A stretch of DNA of 64,000 bases from Spirochaetales bacterium (GTDB lineage Bacteria > Spirochaetota > Spirochaetia > JC444 > Marispirochaetaceae): NCBI GenBank assembly GCA_016935695.1, contig JAFGQL010000064.1, forward strand, positions 1 through 64,000, in the 5' to 3' direction. A program made the position numbers and the translations under genes. Shown piece by piece: positions 15,988-26,093 of the stretch (position 1 is its first letter; each line of letters begins with the position of its first letter). Under the pieces are notes generated by a model. That model did not search any database. It was given only the letters and a program-made list of their open reading frames with translations, and was not told where the DNA came from.

Positions 15988-18900
15988 TGACAAACGTTTC
16001 TCCGGGGAATATGGAGTAATAATCAGGGTTGTACATCCCTTCGGCATACTGTACGGGAATCCGGAAGCTGCCCTTGTTGACGGCGTTCACCGGGAACACA
16101 AAGTCGGTTACAGAACTGCCGGCGCTGCCGTAGAGTACGAGCCGGTCCTCTCGTACGTCAATGTACTCAGGGCGGAAGCTGCCCTTCGTGCTGCCCCGCA
16201 GCTGTGCTGCATCAAGTTCCAGACCCGCCGGAAGCAGGTTCACCACGGCTATGTTGGTGACAGTTTCGTTTTTGAGGGAGCGCAGCCGCAGCCGTATGAA
16301 GAGCGTATCACCAAGGACAGCCCTTTCGACCTTTTCTCCCTTGCTGTTTTCGATCTGCATCCCGATCTCCAGGTTGCTGTTGACCGCTTTCGTTGGTGGG
16401 ACGGTATCAAAACCGGCCTGGACAACCTGGTAATACAGAGGCGATGTGTCCCGGTTCCGCAGATCAAGGGAAACCGCCTCCGGCGAGATATCAGTTTTTG
16501 GAAATTTGCCTTCCGGAAGGGTGAGGGCGTTTTGGGTTTTGTCCCGCATGTTTTCATATATTTCGATAGCGCTGCCAGCCGGTTCGGAAACAGCCCCGGA
16601 ATATGCGTCGAGGGCAAGGATCGCGAAGGAGGCGTCAATGGTAGTGGGTGGGACGCTGCTGATATGTGCAGCAAGCCCCTCCAGAAGCCGGGCCGAAACG
16701 TCGGGCAGCACCTGGGGGAAATGCCTGGCCGTGAGGTAGAGAACCCCTGCGTCCTTTAGAAAGTCTGAGTAGAAATCCCATGTGTCCAGGGCTTTTTTCT
16801 GTTCTTTTGCCAGGTCCCTGATGATCCGTGATCCTTCTCTCATATCCTGCATCAGGCCGTAGGACGCTGCTATATACCCCGCGGCTATGTCGGTTTTCCA
16901 CTCAGCCGACGCTTTTTCCAGACCGTCCTGGATTTTCGTGATATAGGCAGTGGTGATGATCTGGTTTCTGGTCAGTATATATGCCGCGTATGCCTGCAGC
17001 CGTAATGCGGCCAGACTCGATTCCTTTTCCCTGCAGATATTGGTAAGGGCGTTCAATCCTCTTTCAAGAAGTACCGGTGGAACGGGGTACGCGCGGTCTT
17101 TGGCTTCGGTCACGAAATGCATGCCCCAGATGGTAATGAAATCACTGGTGGTTGAATTCGCGGCCCACACCCCAATGTTACCGTCCCGGTTTTGCCTGGA
17201 CAGCAACACATTGAACACATACTCTACTTTCTTGCCTGCCTCAGTATCGGAAATACCGAAGCCGTTGGTATCTCTTAACAGCAGATAGGGAAACGAAGCG
17301 CTGATGATCTGCTCACTGCATCCGTAGGGGTAGTCATCGAGCCAGGATGTCAGTCCCTTTGCAATGCTCAACGGAAGCCTGGACGCAGTAAATTCACGTT
17401 TTCTGTATTCCTCGAACATGGTGCGTTCAACCTGGATGGTATCTCTTTCTTTTCGTAGGACGCCGGTCGTAACTTCGTTCCGGTAAGGGACCACCGGCCG
17501 CAGGCTGATGCCAACCGTCCGCTGTACGGTTTCACCACCGCCTTTGACAGTGAATACCATTTCACCGGATCCGGGTACGCCGCCAGCCTGTACCGTGAAG
17601 TTGAAGTTCGCATCGGAGCGTTCATCAATCTCTGCTTTCTGAATGGCCTGTTCCACGGTGAAATGGGAGGATGTTCTGAGGCTTACCTCTACAGGCAGTT
17701 TCTCGCCTGATGCGTCTTTTACGTTTGTGACCAGCAGGCTTATCTGGAAACTGTCGCCCGGTGTGGCAAAAAGGGGCACATTGGGCGAGAGGACGAAGGG
17801 GTTCCGGACTACTGCGGGAGTTTCCGTCACACCGATGCGGTCGGCAGAAACGGCAAGAGACATTATTCGTAAGGTGCCGTCAAAATAATCCGGCACATCA
17901 ATGTTCCATGTGCCGGGAGTCCCGTCGGTATCCATGATACCGGACCAGAAAACCACAGGTTTTTCCCGCTTGCGTTTAAAGGGATTCAAGTTCTTCGCAA
18001 TCGCGTCAAACCCTGCGCCTCCTCCCATGGCAGCCATGGATTCGAGTACAGAGAACTCCGGCAGAATGAGGTCGAGTATCTGCGAGGTCCGGACCTCCAG
18101 GGCGTGCTTCTTGAAAAAATGTGACAGCGGATCAGGAGTCGAGTATTTCGAAACCTGGAGTATTCCTTCGTCGACGGCGAACAGCAGAAGTTTTGCCGGT
18201 TGTTGAGTCTCGTAGTCAACCTTCAGGCTGGTCCCCGATCTGGAAATGTCCGGTACCGAAAGACTGACCGGGATCATACGGTTGTCCTTGCTGACCGAAA
18301 AAGGCGCGACTCCGTAACTTAACGGACTCATGAATACTGCCCTTGATCCGACATCGCGGATGAAGGACACGTTTACGTAACCGTTGCCCTCCAGCTCTTT
18401 CGGCACCCTGATTTTCTGCACACTTGCGGTGCTTTGGGCGGAAAACCATGTATAGGCGTAGACTTTTTCTTTTTCTATGGTGATAAGGCCTGACCCGGTA
18501 TAGGGTGCCTTTATGAACACTTCGATTTCTTCTCCCGGATCGAAATCGGTTTTGTTAAGCTTTATTTCCAGCTCAGCGGTTTTATCCAGACTTCTTGTCA
18601 CGTTTTCCTGACCGATTATGGAATAGCTGAATTTCCCCAGGGTTTCACCACTTTGGTTTTTAAGGGCGAACCTGTAGTCTCCCGGGGTATCCGTCGGGAT
18701 ACTCCATTCAAGACCCTTTTGGGGAATTGTCAGTGTTCCTCTTGCGTGCGGGCTTTCCTTTTCCACTGATTCATAATCGTAGGTGCCGTTAGGCTGTTTT
18801 GTCAGGACTGATACGTGATCTATCCTGGTAATTTCATAGTCAAGCCGGTCCTTCGCTATCTGTTTCAGCTCAGGGTCAATGGCGATGAGGGACACTTTTC

Positions 18901-21766
18901 TTTCTGTGTTCCGGTTTATGTAGGAAAGGTCCCCGTTCGGCTTGATGCCCACCAGGTACTCCAGGGGAGACACCAGCACTCTGGATTCGGCATGAACACT
19001 TCTTCCGCTGTCCTTCTCAAAGCCGTCAGCCATGAAACGGACAAAATAGGTAGCCGCATCGAATCTGTTCAGTCCCAGATTGAATTCCGCCCGGCCCTCA
19101 CTGTCGGTCAGAGCGTCCGGGAGTTCTTCGTTGTAGCTTTTTCCCGATGCCAGGGGATCGTTGAATAGATAATCACGGTATTTCCGGAACCACATGGTTC
19201 CCGGTGAGAGGGACAAAGAAGCCTTTATTTTATTCCCGGAGGCGGCAAACCCCGCCAGGTTCCGGAGGGTAACCTGTCCCTTCAGGTCCTTTGGTTGTAC
19301 CCACCCAGTATTCCCGGAGACACCCAGGTCCGCGTTTATCAAAAGCTTGTCCGGGATGAATTCCTCCACTTTGAGGGTGACCGAGCCCAGGACCCGGTCT
19401 CTCCTGTCATTTCTCATTTTATGAAGATTCACCTGGTAGGTGCCCGTAGGCGAGGTGTCAGCGGTGGTGAACGAGTATTCTTCGAACCCATGGGAACGGG
19501 CGGCGAAAGCGCGGCTGGCTATTTCGACACCTCTTGGGTCCGTTACCGTTAATTCCATGGGAGTGCCGGAGAAGGATGAAGTCCAGTCGGCGGTTTTAAT
19601 GACAGCGCCGATGTTCACTTTATCTCCGGGGCGGTAAATACCGCGGTCCGAGAAAAGATATGCGTTCAGTTCCTTGGGGTCGGAGAGCCCATGTACCCCC
19701 GAGGTATCGAAATCTGAATAATCCAGATAACGACCCCGCCCTGTTACCGGCAGAAAGGTCAGGTCATTCATGTCCTGTACCAGGTAGGCAACAGGGGATT
19801 TCTCGTTGCGCAATCCGGCAAAAGACGGGAATTCACAGTGTCCGTCGGTATCGGTAAATGCCGACAGGACAGGCAGTCCGTTTTTTCCGATGATTTCTAC
19901 TCTGGCATTGGTTACCGGCCGTCCCGATGCAACCGACTGGACAAAGACCTGATGGCTGCCCCTTTGTTCGTCCTTCACAAGGAGCCCGAGGTCGCTGACG
20001 ATGAGCAGCCGCTGTTCCCTGGAAGAGTGGATGCTGCCGCTTGCCGGGTTCCATTTAGACAGTTCTATCAGGAACAGACCTTTCTGGCCGCCGGCGCCGC
20101 TTTTCAGGTAGTGGCCCACGTCGATAGAGAAGTAATTCGGGTCCTCTGGTGCGGCGTTCGAGAGTTCCCGTTTTTCTGTGAAAATTTCTGAAATATTATG
20201 TTCGTTAAACTGGTAATTGTTGAACTGGAAATTGGTCAGAACACCGTTGGACTGGCTTATAAGGTGCTGGACCTGGTTGTTGAGCACACGGGCGACACGG
20301 ATGTACACACCAGATATTCCCTGGCTGATGACCGACACCTTCTGTTCTCCGCGGCTGCTCAATAATATACCTTCCTGCATGATCTGGAGAAGTTTTGGGT
20401 AGGAACCGATCTGCAGAATACCGGTGTATTCTTTCGAGAGACTGTAGCCGCCGTAAAATGGCATTCCCTTCTTTATGCGTACATATACGTAGGAACCGAC
20501 GGCTTCCTTCATGCCGAAGCTGTTCAAGGAAACGTATTCCCGTTCTGTTGGTTTTGGTTCAAGCTGTATTCTTTTACCTGCTTTAAGGTCTTCCGGTCCG
20601 ACAACCGCCGGATCGTTCCACCTCATGTTCTTTATTGCTTTCATGCCCGGAACTTCCGGCTTGTCTTTAGGCAATACCCATGCTTCCATATGGCCGGCGA
20701 GGGCCTCTGGCGAGGTATCTCCTTTTGTTTCCACAACAAGAAGCTGTTCCAGGGAATAGTCTTCCCGGCGCAAGGTTGTCTGCCGGACCGATCTGATGGA
20801 GATGAAGCTGGTAAGTCCCGGTACGGTTACCGTCCGGGTTAGCTCTTTCCGCGATCCACCGCCCTTTAACGAAGACTCAATTCCCGACCGGAGTTTCAGT
20901 TTCATTGTCACGTCTTCGTCGGGAATCGGCAGGGCTTCCGAGAGGATATAGGCGGTACCGAAGAACTCATCATAATTAATGGTGAAGCCGTAGGCTTTTT
21001 GAGTGAAGGAAGTTTCGTCTTTTGACATCTGGTCTACAGTGAGCTCAATGTTGTTTTCCAGCGACTGAGGATTGACCGGATGGGAAAAACGGACTGTCGC
21101 GGTAACCTGCTTCAGATCAGGGTCTGTGGGATCTATATGAAAATCGAGGTTCGCGATAGAAGGAGAGAACTCTTCGGTCTTGAAAGAGCCTTTCATGCTG
21201 CGCAGAATCGTACTAGGGCTGACCAGTTCTTTCACGATGGTGTAGCTGAACTCTGTGCCTGCCGGCCAGTCTCCTCCAGGCATAAACACAAGGGTGCTGT
21301 CCCCTTCCCATTTCCAGGTACCTTCGATCTCCGGTTTCAGTTCGATGCCGGCAGTTATTGTCTGATCAATCATGGTGATAGGTGCTGCTGATCTGCTGAA
21401 TTCCAGACGAAGCGGATTGACCTGGGCATGTGGACGCAAGGGGGTCGGTCTCGGCGGCCTTACGCGTATGGTGGTGTATACGGTTTCAGCTTTCTGACGA
21501 ACCAGCAGATAGCCGATTCCCCCTGCGGTAATAACACCCAGAACAATCAGAATGGTGATCAGTATCCGTTTTCTGCCCCTTTTCTTGTTTGTTTCTGGCG
21601 GCTGGCTTTCTGTTTCTGTCTCCGCTTCTTTGCGTACAGCTTTTACCATATGATCATGCCATTTTTCGGCTGCTGCCGTGACAAAACCGGGGGGTGTGTA
21701 CTGAATTTTTCCAAAGATGAACGAAAGAATTGATCGAATTTTCGTGAGAAATACTTTTTTGGGCAT
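15980..21766 (-). CDS. Bacterial alpha-2-macroglobulin family protein
   Basis: About 1928 residues. The N-terminal cytoplasmic stretch is basic, followed by one TM helix (about residues 67-88) and a long periplasmic chain of macroglobulin (MG) domains. The thioester domain has YPYGCSEQ, giving an intact CxEQ thioester (Cys near residue 1483), and a C-terminal receptor-like domain follows. Family role: trapping foreign proteases in the periplasm. Unlike E. coli YfhM it has no lipobox and is held by a helix instead. The ATG at 21766 has GAGGA at good spacing; the ATG at 21793 would add 9 residues and has a poorer site. Paired with pbpC downstream (8-base overlap), suggesting coupling of protease defence and cell-wall repair. 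Confidence 0.92.
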   Translation of the reverse strand: MPKKVFLTKIRSILSFIFGKIQYTPPGFVTAAAEKWHDHMVKAVRKEAETETESQPPETNKKRGRKRILITILIVLGVITAGGIGYLLVRQKAETVYTTIRVRPPRPTPLRPHAQVNPLRLEFSRSAAPITMIDQTITAGIELKPEIEGTWKWEGDSTLVFMPGGDWPAGTEFSYTIVKELVSPSTILRSMKGSFKTEEFSPSIANLDFHIDPTDPDLKQVTATVRFSHPVNPQSLENNIELTVDQMSKDETSFTQKAYGFTINYDEFFGTAYILSEALPIPDEDVTMKLKLRSGIESSLKGGGSRKELTRTVTVPGLTSFISIRSVRQTTLRREDYSLEQLLVVETKGDTSPEALAGHMEAWVLPKDKPEVPGMKAIKNMRWNDPAVVGPEDLKAGKRIQLEPKPTEREYVSLNSFGMKEAVGSYVYVRIKKGMPFYGGYSLSKEYTGILQIGSYPKLLQIMQEGILLSSRGEQKVSVISQGISGVYIRVARVLNNQVQHLISQSNGVLTNFQFNNYQFNEHNISEIFTEKRELSNAAPEDPNYFSIDVGHYLKSGAGGQKGLFLIELSKWNPASGSIHSSREQRLLIVSDLGLLVKDEQRGSHQVFVQSVASGRPVTNARVEIIGKNGLPVLSAFTDTDGHCEFPSFAGLRNEKSPVAYLVQDMNDLTFLPVTGRGRYLDYSDFDTSGVHGLSDPKELNAYLFSDRGIYRPGDKVNIGAVIKTADWTSSFSGTPMELTVTDPRGVEIASRAFAARSHGFEEYSFTTADTSPTGTYQVNLHKMRNDRRDRVLGSVTLKVEEFIPDKLLINADLGVSGNTGWVQPKDLKGQVTLRNLAGFAASGNKIKASLSLSPGTMWFRKYRDYLFNDPLASGKSYNEELPDALTDSEGRAEFNLGLNRFDAATYFVRFMADGFEKDSGRSVHAESRVLVSPLEYLVGIKPNGDLSYINRNTERKVSLIAIDPELKQIAKDRLDYEITRIDHVSVLTKQPNGTYDYESVEKESPHARGTLTIPQKGLEWSIPTDTPGDYRFALKNQSGETLGKFSYSIIGQENVTRSLDKTAELEIKLNKTDFDPGEEIEVFIKAPYTGSGLITIEKEKVYAYTWFSAQSTASVQKIRVPKELEGNGYVNVSFIRDVGSRAVFMSPLSYGVAPFSVSKDNRMIPVSLSVPDISRSGTSLKVDYETQQPAKLLLFAVDEGILQVSKYSTPDPLSHFFKKHALEVRTSQILDLILPEFSVLESMAAMGGGAGFDAIAKNLNPFKRKREKPVVFWSGIMDTDGTPGTWNIDVPDYFDGTLRIMSLAVSADRIGVTETPAVVRNPFVLSPNVPLFATPGDSFQISLLVTNVKDASGEKLPVEVSLRTSSHFTVEQAIQKAEIDERSDANFNFTVQAGGVPGSGEMVFTVKGGGETVQRTVGISLRPVVPYRNEVTTGVLRKERDTIQVERTMFEEYRKREFTASRLPLSIAKGLTSWLDDYPYGCSEQIISASFPYLLLRDTNGFGISDTEAGKKVEYVFNVLLSRQNRDGNIGVWAANSTTSDFITIWGMHFVTEAKDRAYPVPPVLLERGLNALTNICREKESSLAALRLQAYAAYILTRNQIITTAYITKIQDGLEKASAEWKTDIAAGYIAASYGLMQDMREGSRIIRDLAKEQKKALDTWDFYSDFLKDAGVLYLTARHFPQVLPDVSARLLEGLAAHISSVPPTTIDASFAILALDAYSGAVSEPAGSAIEIYENMRDKTQNALTLPEGKFPKTDISPEAVSLDLRNRDTSPLYYQVVQAGFDTVPPTKAVNSNLEIGMQIENSKGEKVERAVLGDTLFIRLRLRSLKNETVTNIAVVNLLPAGLELDAAQLRGSTKGSFRPEYIDVREDRLVLYGSAGSSVTDFVFPVNAVNKGSFRIPVQYAEGMYNPDYYSIFPGETFVIE

Positions 21767-21940
21767 GGCGGTTCCTCGATTGAATTTTTTCATATCCTAA
21801 ACCACCGCCGGTAAATTCGCAAATCCTTTTATTGGTGCCCATGCGGCATCTCTCAGGGATTTCTCTGCAACATGCCTGCAGAAGCCCTTTGGATAAAATA
21901 ATGGAAAATTCTCTTGCTTTTTTTCCCCTGTTATGCATAA

Positions 21941-21970
21941 ATTACACGAAATAAGTAAAAAAAGTGTAAT
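21941..21970. promoter_or_regulatory. Candidate operator of the TetR-type regulator
   Basis: ATTACAC (21941-21947) and GTGTAAT (21964-21970) form a perfect 7-base inverted repeat with a 16-base spacer, directly upstream of the regulator gene. A 10-base palindrome TTATGCATAA precedes it at 21931-21940. Autoregulation is inferred from position only. Confidence 0.5.
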
Positions 21971-21992
21971 CAGTGTTATCAGCAGGAGGATT

Positions 21993-22607
21993 ATGCCGTA
22001 CATGGAAATGAAGGACCGCATTCTGGAAGGAGCTCTGGATTTATATTCCCGCTACGGTCAGAGCCGGGTAAGTATGGAAGAAATCGCCGCGTACCTGAAT
22101 ATCAGTAAAAAAACCATTTATAACCATTACAAAAACAAGACGGCCCTGTTTCATGAAGCTTTGAACTACTATGCCCGCAGGCTGGTAGATGAAATGCAGA
22201 ACATAATAAACGACACTGAGCACGGTTTTGCCGAGCGTCTCCATGGTTTCCTTACCCACTCCTATATGGAGCTTGGAAGAAAGGACCCAAGGTTTTTCGA
22301 GGATCTGCGCCAGTTTAACGAAGGACTTGAGGACTCGCCTCTTCTGTTTGTGCGCTCGCGTATGGCGGAGATTATTACGGTGTTTATCGACAGCGCGAAG
22401 GAGGAGGGCATTATCTCCGGGGATATACACACTCAGAATACCACCTATGTGTTCCTGACCATCATGAACGGTATTATTTCCTGGGACCTCCGGGACCAGA
22501 TGCCGATTTCCCGTGTGGAAATACTGAAAAGCACCATCAAGATCGCACTCGAAGGTCTTTTGACCGATAAGGGCCGCGAAATTCTGAAGGAGACCCTCGA
22601 TGAATAG
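21993..22607 (+). CDS. TetR/AcrR family transcriptional regulator
   Basis: About 204 residues. The N-terminal helix-turn-helix is clear: RILEGALDLYSRYG, then SMEEIAAYLNISKKTIYNHYKNKTALF. The C-terminal ligand-binding domain is all-helical and specific to this protein. AGGAGGA at 21984-21990 could serve the ATG at 21993 (close), 22002 or 22008; a more distant in-frame ATG at 21933 is unlikely. Its stop overlaps the start of the RND transporter gene by 8 bases. It is the first gene of the export operon (TetR, RND, LolA-like, outer-membrane protein) and so probably represses it until an inducer binds. Confidence 0.9.
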   Translation: MPYMEMKDRILEGALDLYSRYGQSRVSMEEIAAYLNISKKTIYNHYKNKTALFHEALNYYARRLVDEMQNIINDTEHGFAERLHGFLTHSYMELGRKDPRFFEDLRQFNEGLEDSPLLFVRSRMAEIITVFIDSAKEEGIISGDIHTQNTTYVFLTIMNGIISWDLRDQMPISRVEILKSTIKIALEGLLTDKGREILKETLDE

Positions 22608-25281
22608 ATTTTTACATGCTCTGTACCGCTTTCCAAAAATAATTCTTGCTGTCATATTCATGGTAACGGCATTTTTTGCACTTCAGCTGCCACATATCCG
22701 TATCGACAACGATGTGCTGAAATTCCTGCCCGAGTCTGATCCCACCAGGCTCGCGGTTCTTGAGTCGGAAGAGCATTTCGGCGGCGCACTTACTATTTCT
22801 GTGGTGATAGAGCATGACGGCGGTACTATCCTCAGCCAGCAAGGACTGGACTGCATTGTTGAGCTGTCTGAACGCCTCAGTCTGCTGCCCGGTGTGGACG
22901 ATATCACATCCCTCTCCACTCTGGACAGCATAGAAGGCGACGATGACGGAATGGTTGTCCAGCCGCTTTTAACCGCCCTTGACGGCAGATACGATATTCC
23001 CGGGTTGCGCCAGCGCCTCTCTTCCTGGGAACTGTATGACAAATTCATCATAAACGGCGGAGAATCCGCGTCACAGATTATCGTCGCCATGAAAACGGGG
23101 CTGACTCCCGAAGAACGGGAAGAGTTGTATTTCAGCATTAAGGACATGACTGAGTCGCTCCTGCCGGAAGGATTTACCTCTCATATTGCAGGAATGCCGG
23201 CCATCACTGTTCTTGTAACGACCAATATCAAGAAAGACCTGGTGGTACTCATCCCCCTGGTAACCATCCTTATTCTGCTTGTTTTATATCTATCTTTCGG
23301 CCACCTGGGCGGGGTTCTTATCCCTGTCCTGACGGTACTCATCAGTACGACCTGGACTATGGGCCTGATGTCGCTGTTCTCTATTCAGTTATCCATTCTG
23401 GGCACCATCATGCCGGTGCTCCTTATTGCAATTGGCAGCGCCTACGGTATTCATATCATCAATCATTATTACGACCACATGCACTCCTTCGATGACAGCA
23501 CCAGGAAAGACCTTGTGGTAAAGGTAGTGAGTGAAGTCGGAAAACCGGTGTTTCTGGCAGGATTTACCACCCTCATAGGGTTCGGCTCCCTTGTTTCAAG
23601 TACCGTCATTCCCATGCGGGATTTCGGTGTTTTTACCGCCGTCGGAGTCTTCTCGAGCATTATTGTCGCGCTGCTGTTCATACCGGCTGTTCTTATGGTC
23701 AGACATTCCCTGTTATCCGGAAAGGGCAGGCCCCCGGTGCTCTCGCGGGGTGTAGAGAGAGGTATGGGAATCCTGACCCGTCTTTCGACCGTTCACGCAA
23801 AAGGAGTGCTTCTGTGTTTCATTGTGGTTCTTGCAACGGCGGGGTATTTTTCGCGGTATGTAGTCCAGGACAACACGGTCATTACCTACTTCAAGCCCCA
23901 TACCGAAATACGGAAGGCCGAGGAAGCCATTTCACGGAGTTTTGCGGGTATTAACTATTTTGACATAGTAGTTGTATCTGAGGAACCCGGCGGCGTGCTT
24001 GACCCCGGCACCCTTGGTGATCTGGAAAAGGTCCGTCAGTGGCTTTTGCACAACAGCAGGCATGTGACAAAGGTCGTCGGCTATACCGATTTCATAAAGC
24101 GTATTAATCAGGCCCTCCATGCCGGTGAACCAGGCGAGTTCTCTGTAAAGCGGGGGGCTTCGGCTGAACCGGTTTCTTCCGATGCCGATTTTACCGAGGG
24201 TTTCTGGGCAGCGGGAACTGACTCGGAAGAAGCGGCCGGCGGCGCCGGTTTCTTTGACGAGGTATCCTTTTTTTCTGCCGAAGATGCTCCTGATGAGGAT
24301 CCTCCCATGCCTGCGGGCCTTACCGAAGACGCAAAGACGGGAGTAAGCGAAGAAGAGGTTTTTTCCGCCCTTTTTACAGCATACGGAAGAGCAGGCGGTA
24401 ATGCGGATATGGCGGCGGTAATAGATGAACTTAAGCGGATGTACAATTACAACGGACACCGGTTTTACGAAATTCCTGAAGTACCGGCAGTGTACGGTCT
24501 TGAGAACGACGATCAGCTGAAAGAGCTCATATCCCAGTATCTGCTTTTGTTTTCGGGCAATCTGTCAAGTTATTCCGATGACGCTCTCGAGCCCCGGCAC
24601 ATACGGATGACCGTCTTCCTCGATTCCAGCAGTACCCTGGTTTTACGGGAACTGCGGGAAGGACTGGACCCGTATCTTGATGAGGTATTCGGCGAAGGTG
24701 TTGATGTGCGTGTTTCCGGCCCTGCTGTTGCCGAGGAAGCCCTTACCAGGCGTATCGTGGATTCGGCACTCTACAGTATTCTCATTTCGGTGGGCCTGGT
24801 GTGTATAGTTCTTCTCATAAGTTACCGGTCAATTGGAGCGGGTCTCATTGGAAGTTTCGCGGTAGGAGTAACCATCCTCGTGAATTACGGCATAATGGGA
24901 TATGCCTCGATTCCCCTTGATATATCAACTGCCCTTTTGGGGGGGATGGCAATCGGTATAGGAATAGATTATGTCATTCATTTTCTGAATGCCTATATTC
25001 TCGGTCTTTCTTTGTCTGGTACGACCGCGAAGGCAATTGAGCACGCATTCCGCACTACCGGTAAACCAATCATCTTCAACGCCCTGTCCGTGGCGGCCGG
25101 TTTTTGCGTTCTTGTGTTCTCTAATTTTAATCCCCTTATGTACCTGGGAATCCTGATCACTATCACCATGCTGGTGTCGTCTGTGTCAGCACTGACGTTG
25201 GTGCCGGCACTGTTATATGCCTTTAATATCCGGTTTGGAATTACCGGTGAAAAAAATACGCGTACGGAGGAACAATCATGA
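22600..25281 (+). CDS. RND/MMPL family transporter
   Basis: A 893-residue membrane protein in two homologous halves, each with a TM helix, a large periplasmic loop and a cluster of five TM helices (12 in all). TM clusters contain GTIMPVLLIAIGSAYGIHI and GGMAIGIGIDYVIHF, the MMPL/SSD-like signatures. A long acidic, low-complexity insert (about residues 525-580) lies in the second periplasmic loop. Family members export lipids, hopanoids or hydrophobic compounds. It overlaps the TetR gene by 8 bases and the next gene by 4 bases, showing translational coupling. With a LolA-like protein and an outer-membrane protein downstream, lipid or lipoprotein-like export to the outer membrane is the best inference. 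Confidence 0.92.
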   Translation: MNRFLHALYRFPKIILAVIFMVTAFFALQLPHIRIDNDVLKFLPESDPTRLAVLESEEHFGGALTISVVIEHDGGTILSQQGLDCIVELSERLSLLPGVDDITSLSTLDSIEGDDDGMVVQPLLTALDGRYDIPGLRQRLSSWELYDKFIINGGESASQIIVAMKTGLTPEEREELYFSIKDMTESLLPEGFTSHIAGMPAITVLVTTNIKKDLVVLIPLVTILILLVLYLSFGHLGGVLIPVLTVLISTTWTMGLMSLFSIQLSILGTIMPVLLIAIGSAYGIHIINHYYDHMHSFDDSTRKDLVVKVVSEVGKPVFLAGFTTLIGFGSLVSSTVIPMRDFGVFTAVGVFSSIIVALLFIPAVLMVRHSLLSGKGRPPVLSRGVERGMGILTRLSTVHAKGVLLCFIVVLATAGYFSRYVVQDNTVITYFKPHTEIRKAEEAISRSFAGINYFDIVVVSEEPGGVLDPGTLGDLEKVRQWLLHNSRHVTKVVGYTDFIKRINQALHAGEPGEFSVKRGASAEPVSSDADFTEGFWAAGTDSEEAAGGAGFFDEVSFFSAEDAPDEDPPMPAGLTEDAKTGVSEEEVFSALFTAYGRAGGNADMAAVIDELKRMYNYNGHRFYEIPEVPAVYGLENDDQLKELISQYLLLFSGNLSSYSDDALEPRHIRMTVFLDSSSTLVLRELREGLDPYLDEVFGEGVDVRVSGPAVAEEALTRRIVDSALYSILISVGLVCIVLLISYRSIGAGLIGSFAVGVTILVNYGIMGYASIPLDISTALLGGMAIGIGIDYVIHFLNAYILGLSLSGTTAKAIEHAFRTTGKPIIFNALSVAAGFCVLVFSNFNPLMYLGILITITMLVSSVSALTLVPALLYAFNIRFGITGEKNTRTEEQS

Positions 25282-26081
25282 AAATATCTGAACAAAGAAT
25301 GAAGGGTAATATGATCAGGATCATATACCTGGCGGCGGCAATGGCAGGAACTGCTGTATGGGCCCAGAGCGGCTACGACATAATGAAAGCAATGGATGAA
25401 AAAGCAATGCCGTCGACTACCCACGCCCTTGTGAAACTCGAACTTATAGATGAAAAAGGCGATGTGAGCGAGAGGGTCGTGGAACAGTGGGGAATGAGCG
25501 AAGGTGACAAGTCTGGAAATGTCATTGCGTTTCACAGTCCTGCAATGGTTAAGAATTCACGGTTTCTTATTCTTTCAGAGAAGGGTAAGGGCGACGGGAA
25601 ATGGATTTACCTTCCCGCGCTCAAAAAGGTCCGGCGGATTGCCGCGTCCGAAGGGGATTCTAGTTTCATGGGAACAGAGTTTACCTACGACGACATGTCC
25701 AGCCGGGAGATCGACGATTACGACTATACTCTTTTAGGAGAAGAGGAAGTAGACGGACGTGTCTGCTACCGCATAGAATCGGTGCCGAAACCAGGGACGG
25801 ATTCAGGCTATGCAAAAACCGTTTCCTGGATAGTCAAGGACCCGGACATCCTTACCGTGGTAAAAATAGAAATGTATGCTGCCGGCGGTGAAGTGGAAAA
25901 AGTGTTTTCCGTGCAAAATCTTGCACAGATCGACGGTTTCTGGGTGCCCCTGTCTGTGTCCATGAAAAATATTGCCAACGGCAGGGAAACCAGGATGATC
26001 CAGGACCGTCTGGAACTCAATAAACCGATAAGCCCCAGATTATTCACAACCCGGTTTCTTGAAACCGGCCGGGTGAATTGA
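25278..26081 (+). CDS. Outer membrane lipoprotein-sorting (LolA-like) protein
   Basis: A 267-residue periplasmic protein with a signal peptide (about 29 residues, ending AVWAQ). The body has the beta-rich pattern of outer membrane lipoprotein-sorting proteins found beside MMPL transporters, including KWIYLPALKKVRRIA, FMGTEFTYDDM and a C-terminal RMIQDRLELNKPI-like segment. GGAGG precedes the ATG, which overlaps the transporter stop (ATGA). Inferred role: carrying a hydrophobic cargo delivered by the RND transporter across the periplasm. It is unlikely to be the housekeeping LolA. Confidence 0.83.
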   Translation: MKISEQRMKGNMIRIIYLAAAMAGTAVWAQSGYDIMKAMDEKAMPSTTHALVKLELIDEKGDVSERVVEQWGMSEGDKSGNVIAFHSPAMVKNSRFLILSEKGKGDGKWIYLPALKKVRRIAASEGDSSFMGTEFTYDDMSSREIDDYDYTLLGEEEVDGRVCYRIESVPKPGTDSGYAKTVSWIVKDPDILTVVKIEMYAAGGEVEKVFSVQNLAQIDGFWVPLSVSMKNIANGRETRMIQDRLELNKPISPRLFTTRFLETGRVN

Positions 26082-26093
26082 GGGAGGCCGGAA

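Noticed and set aside
15936-16047. A frameshift joining the macroglobulin and pbpC genes
   Set aside because: Both proteins have complete family ends; the overlap is normal translational coupling with a TTG or ATG start.
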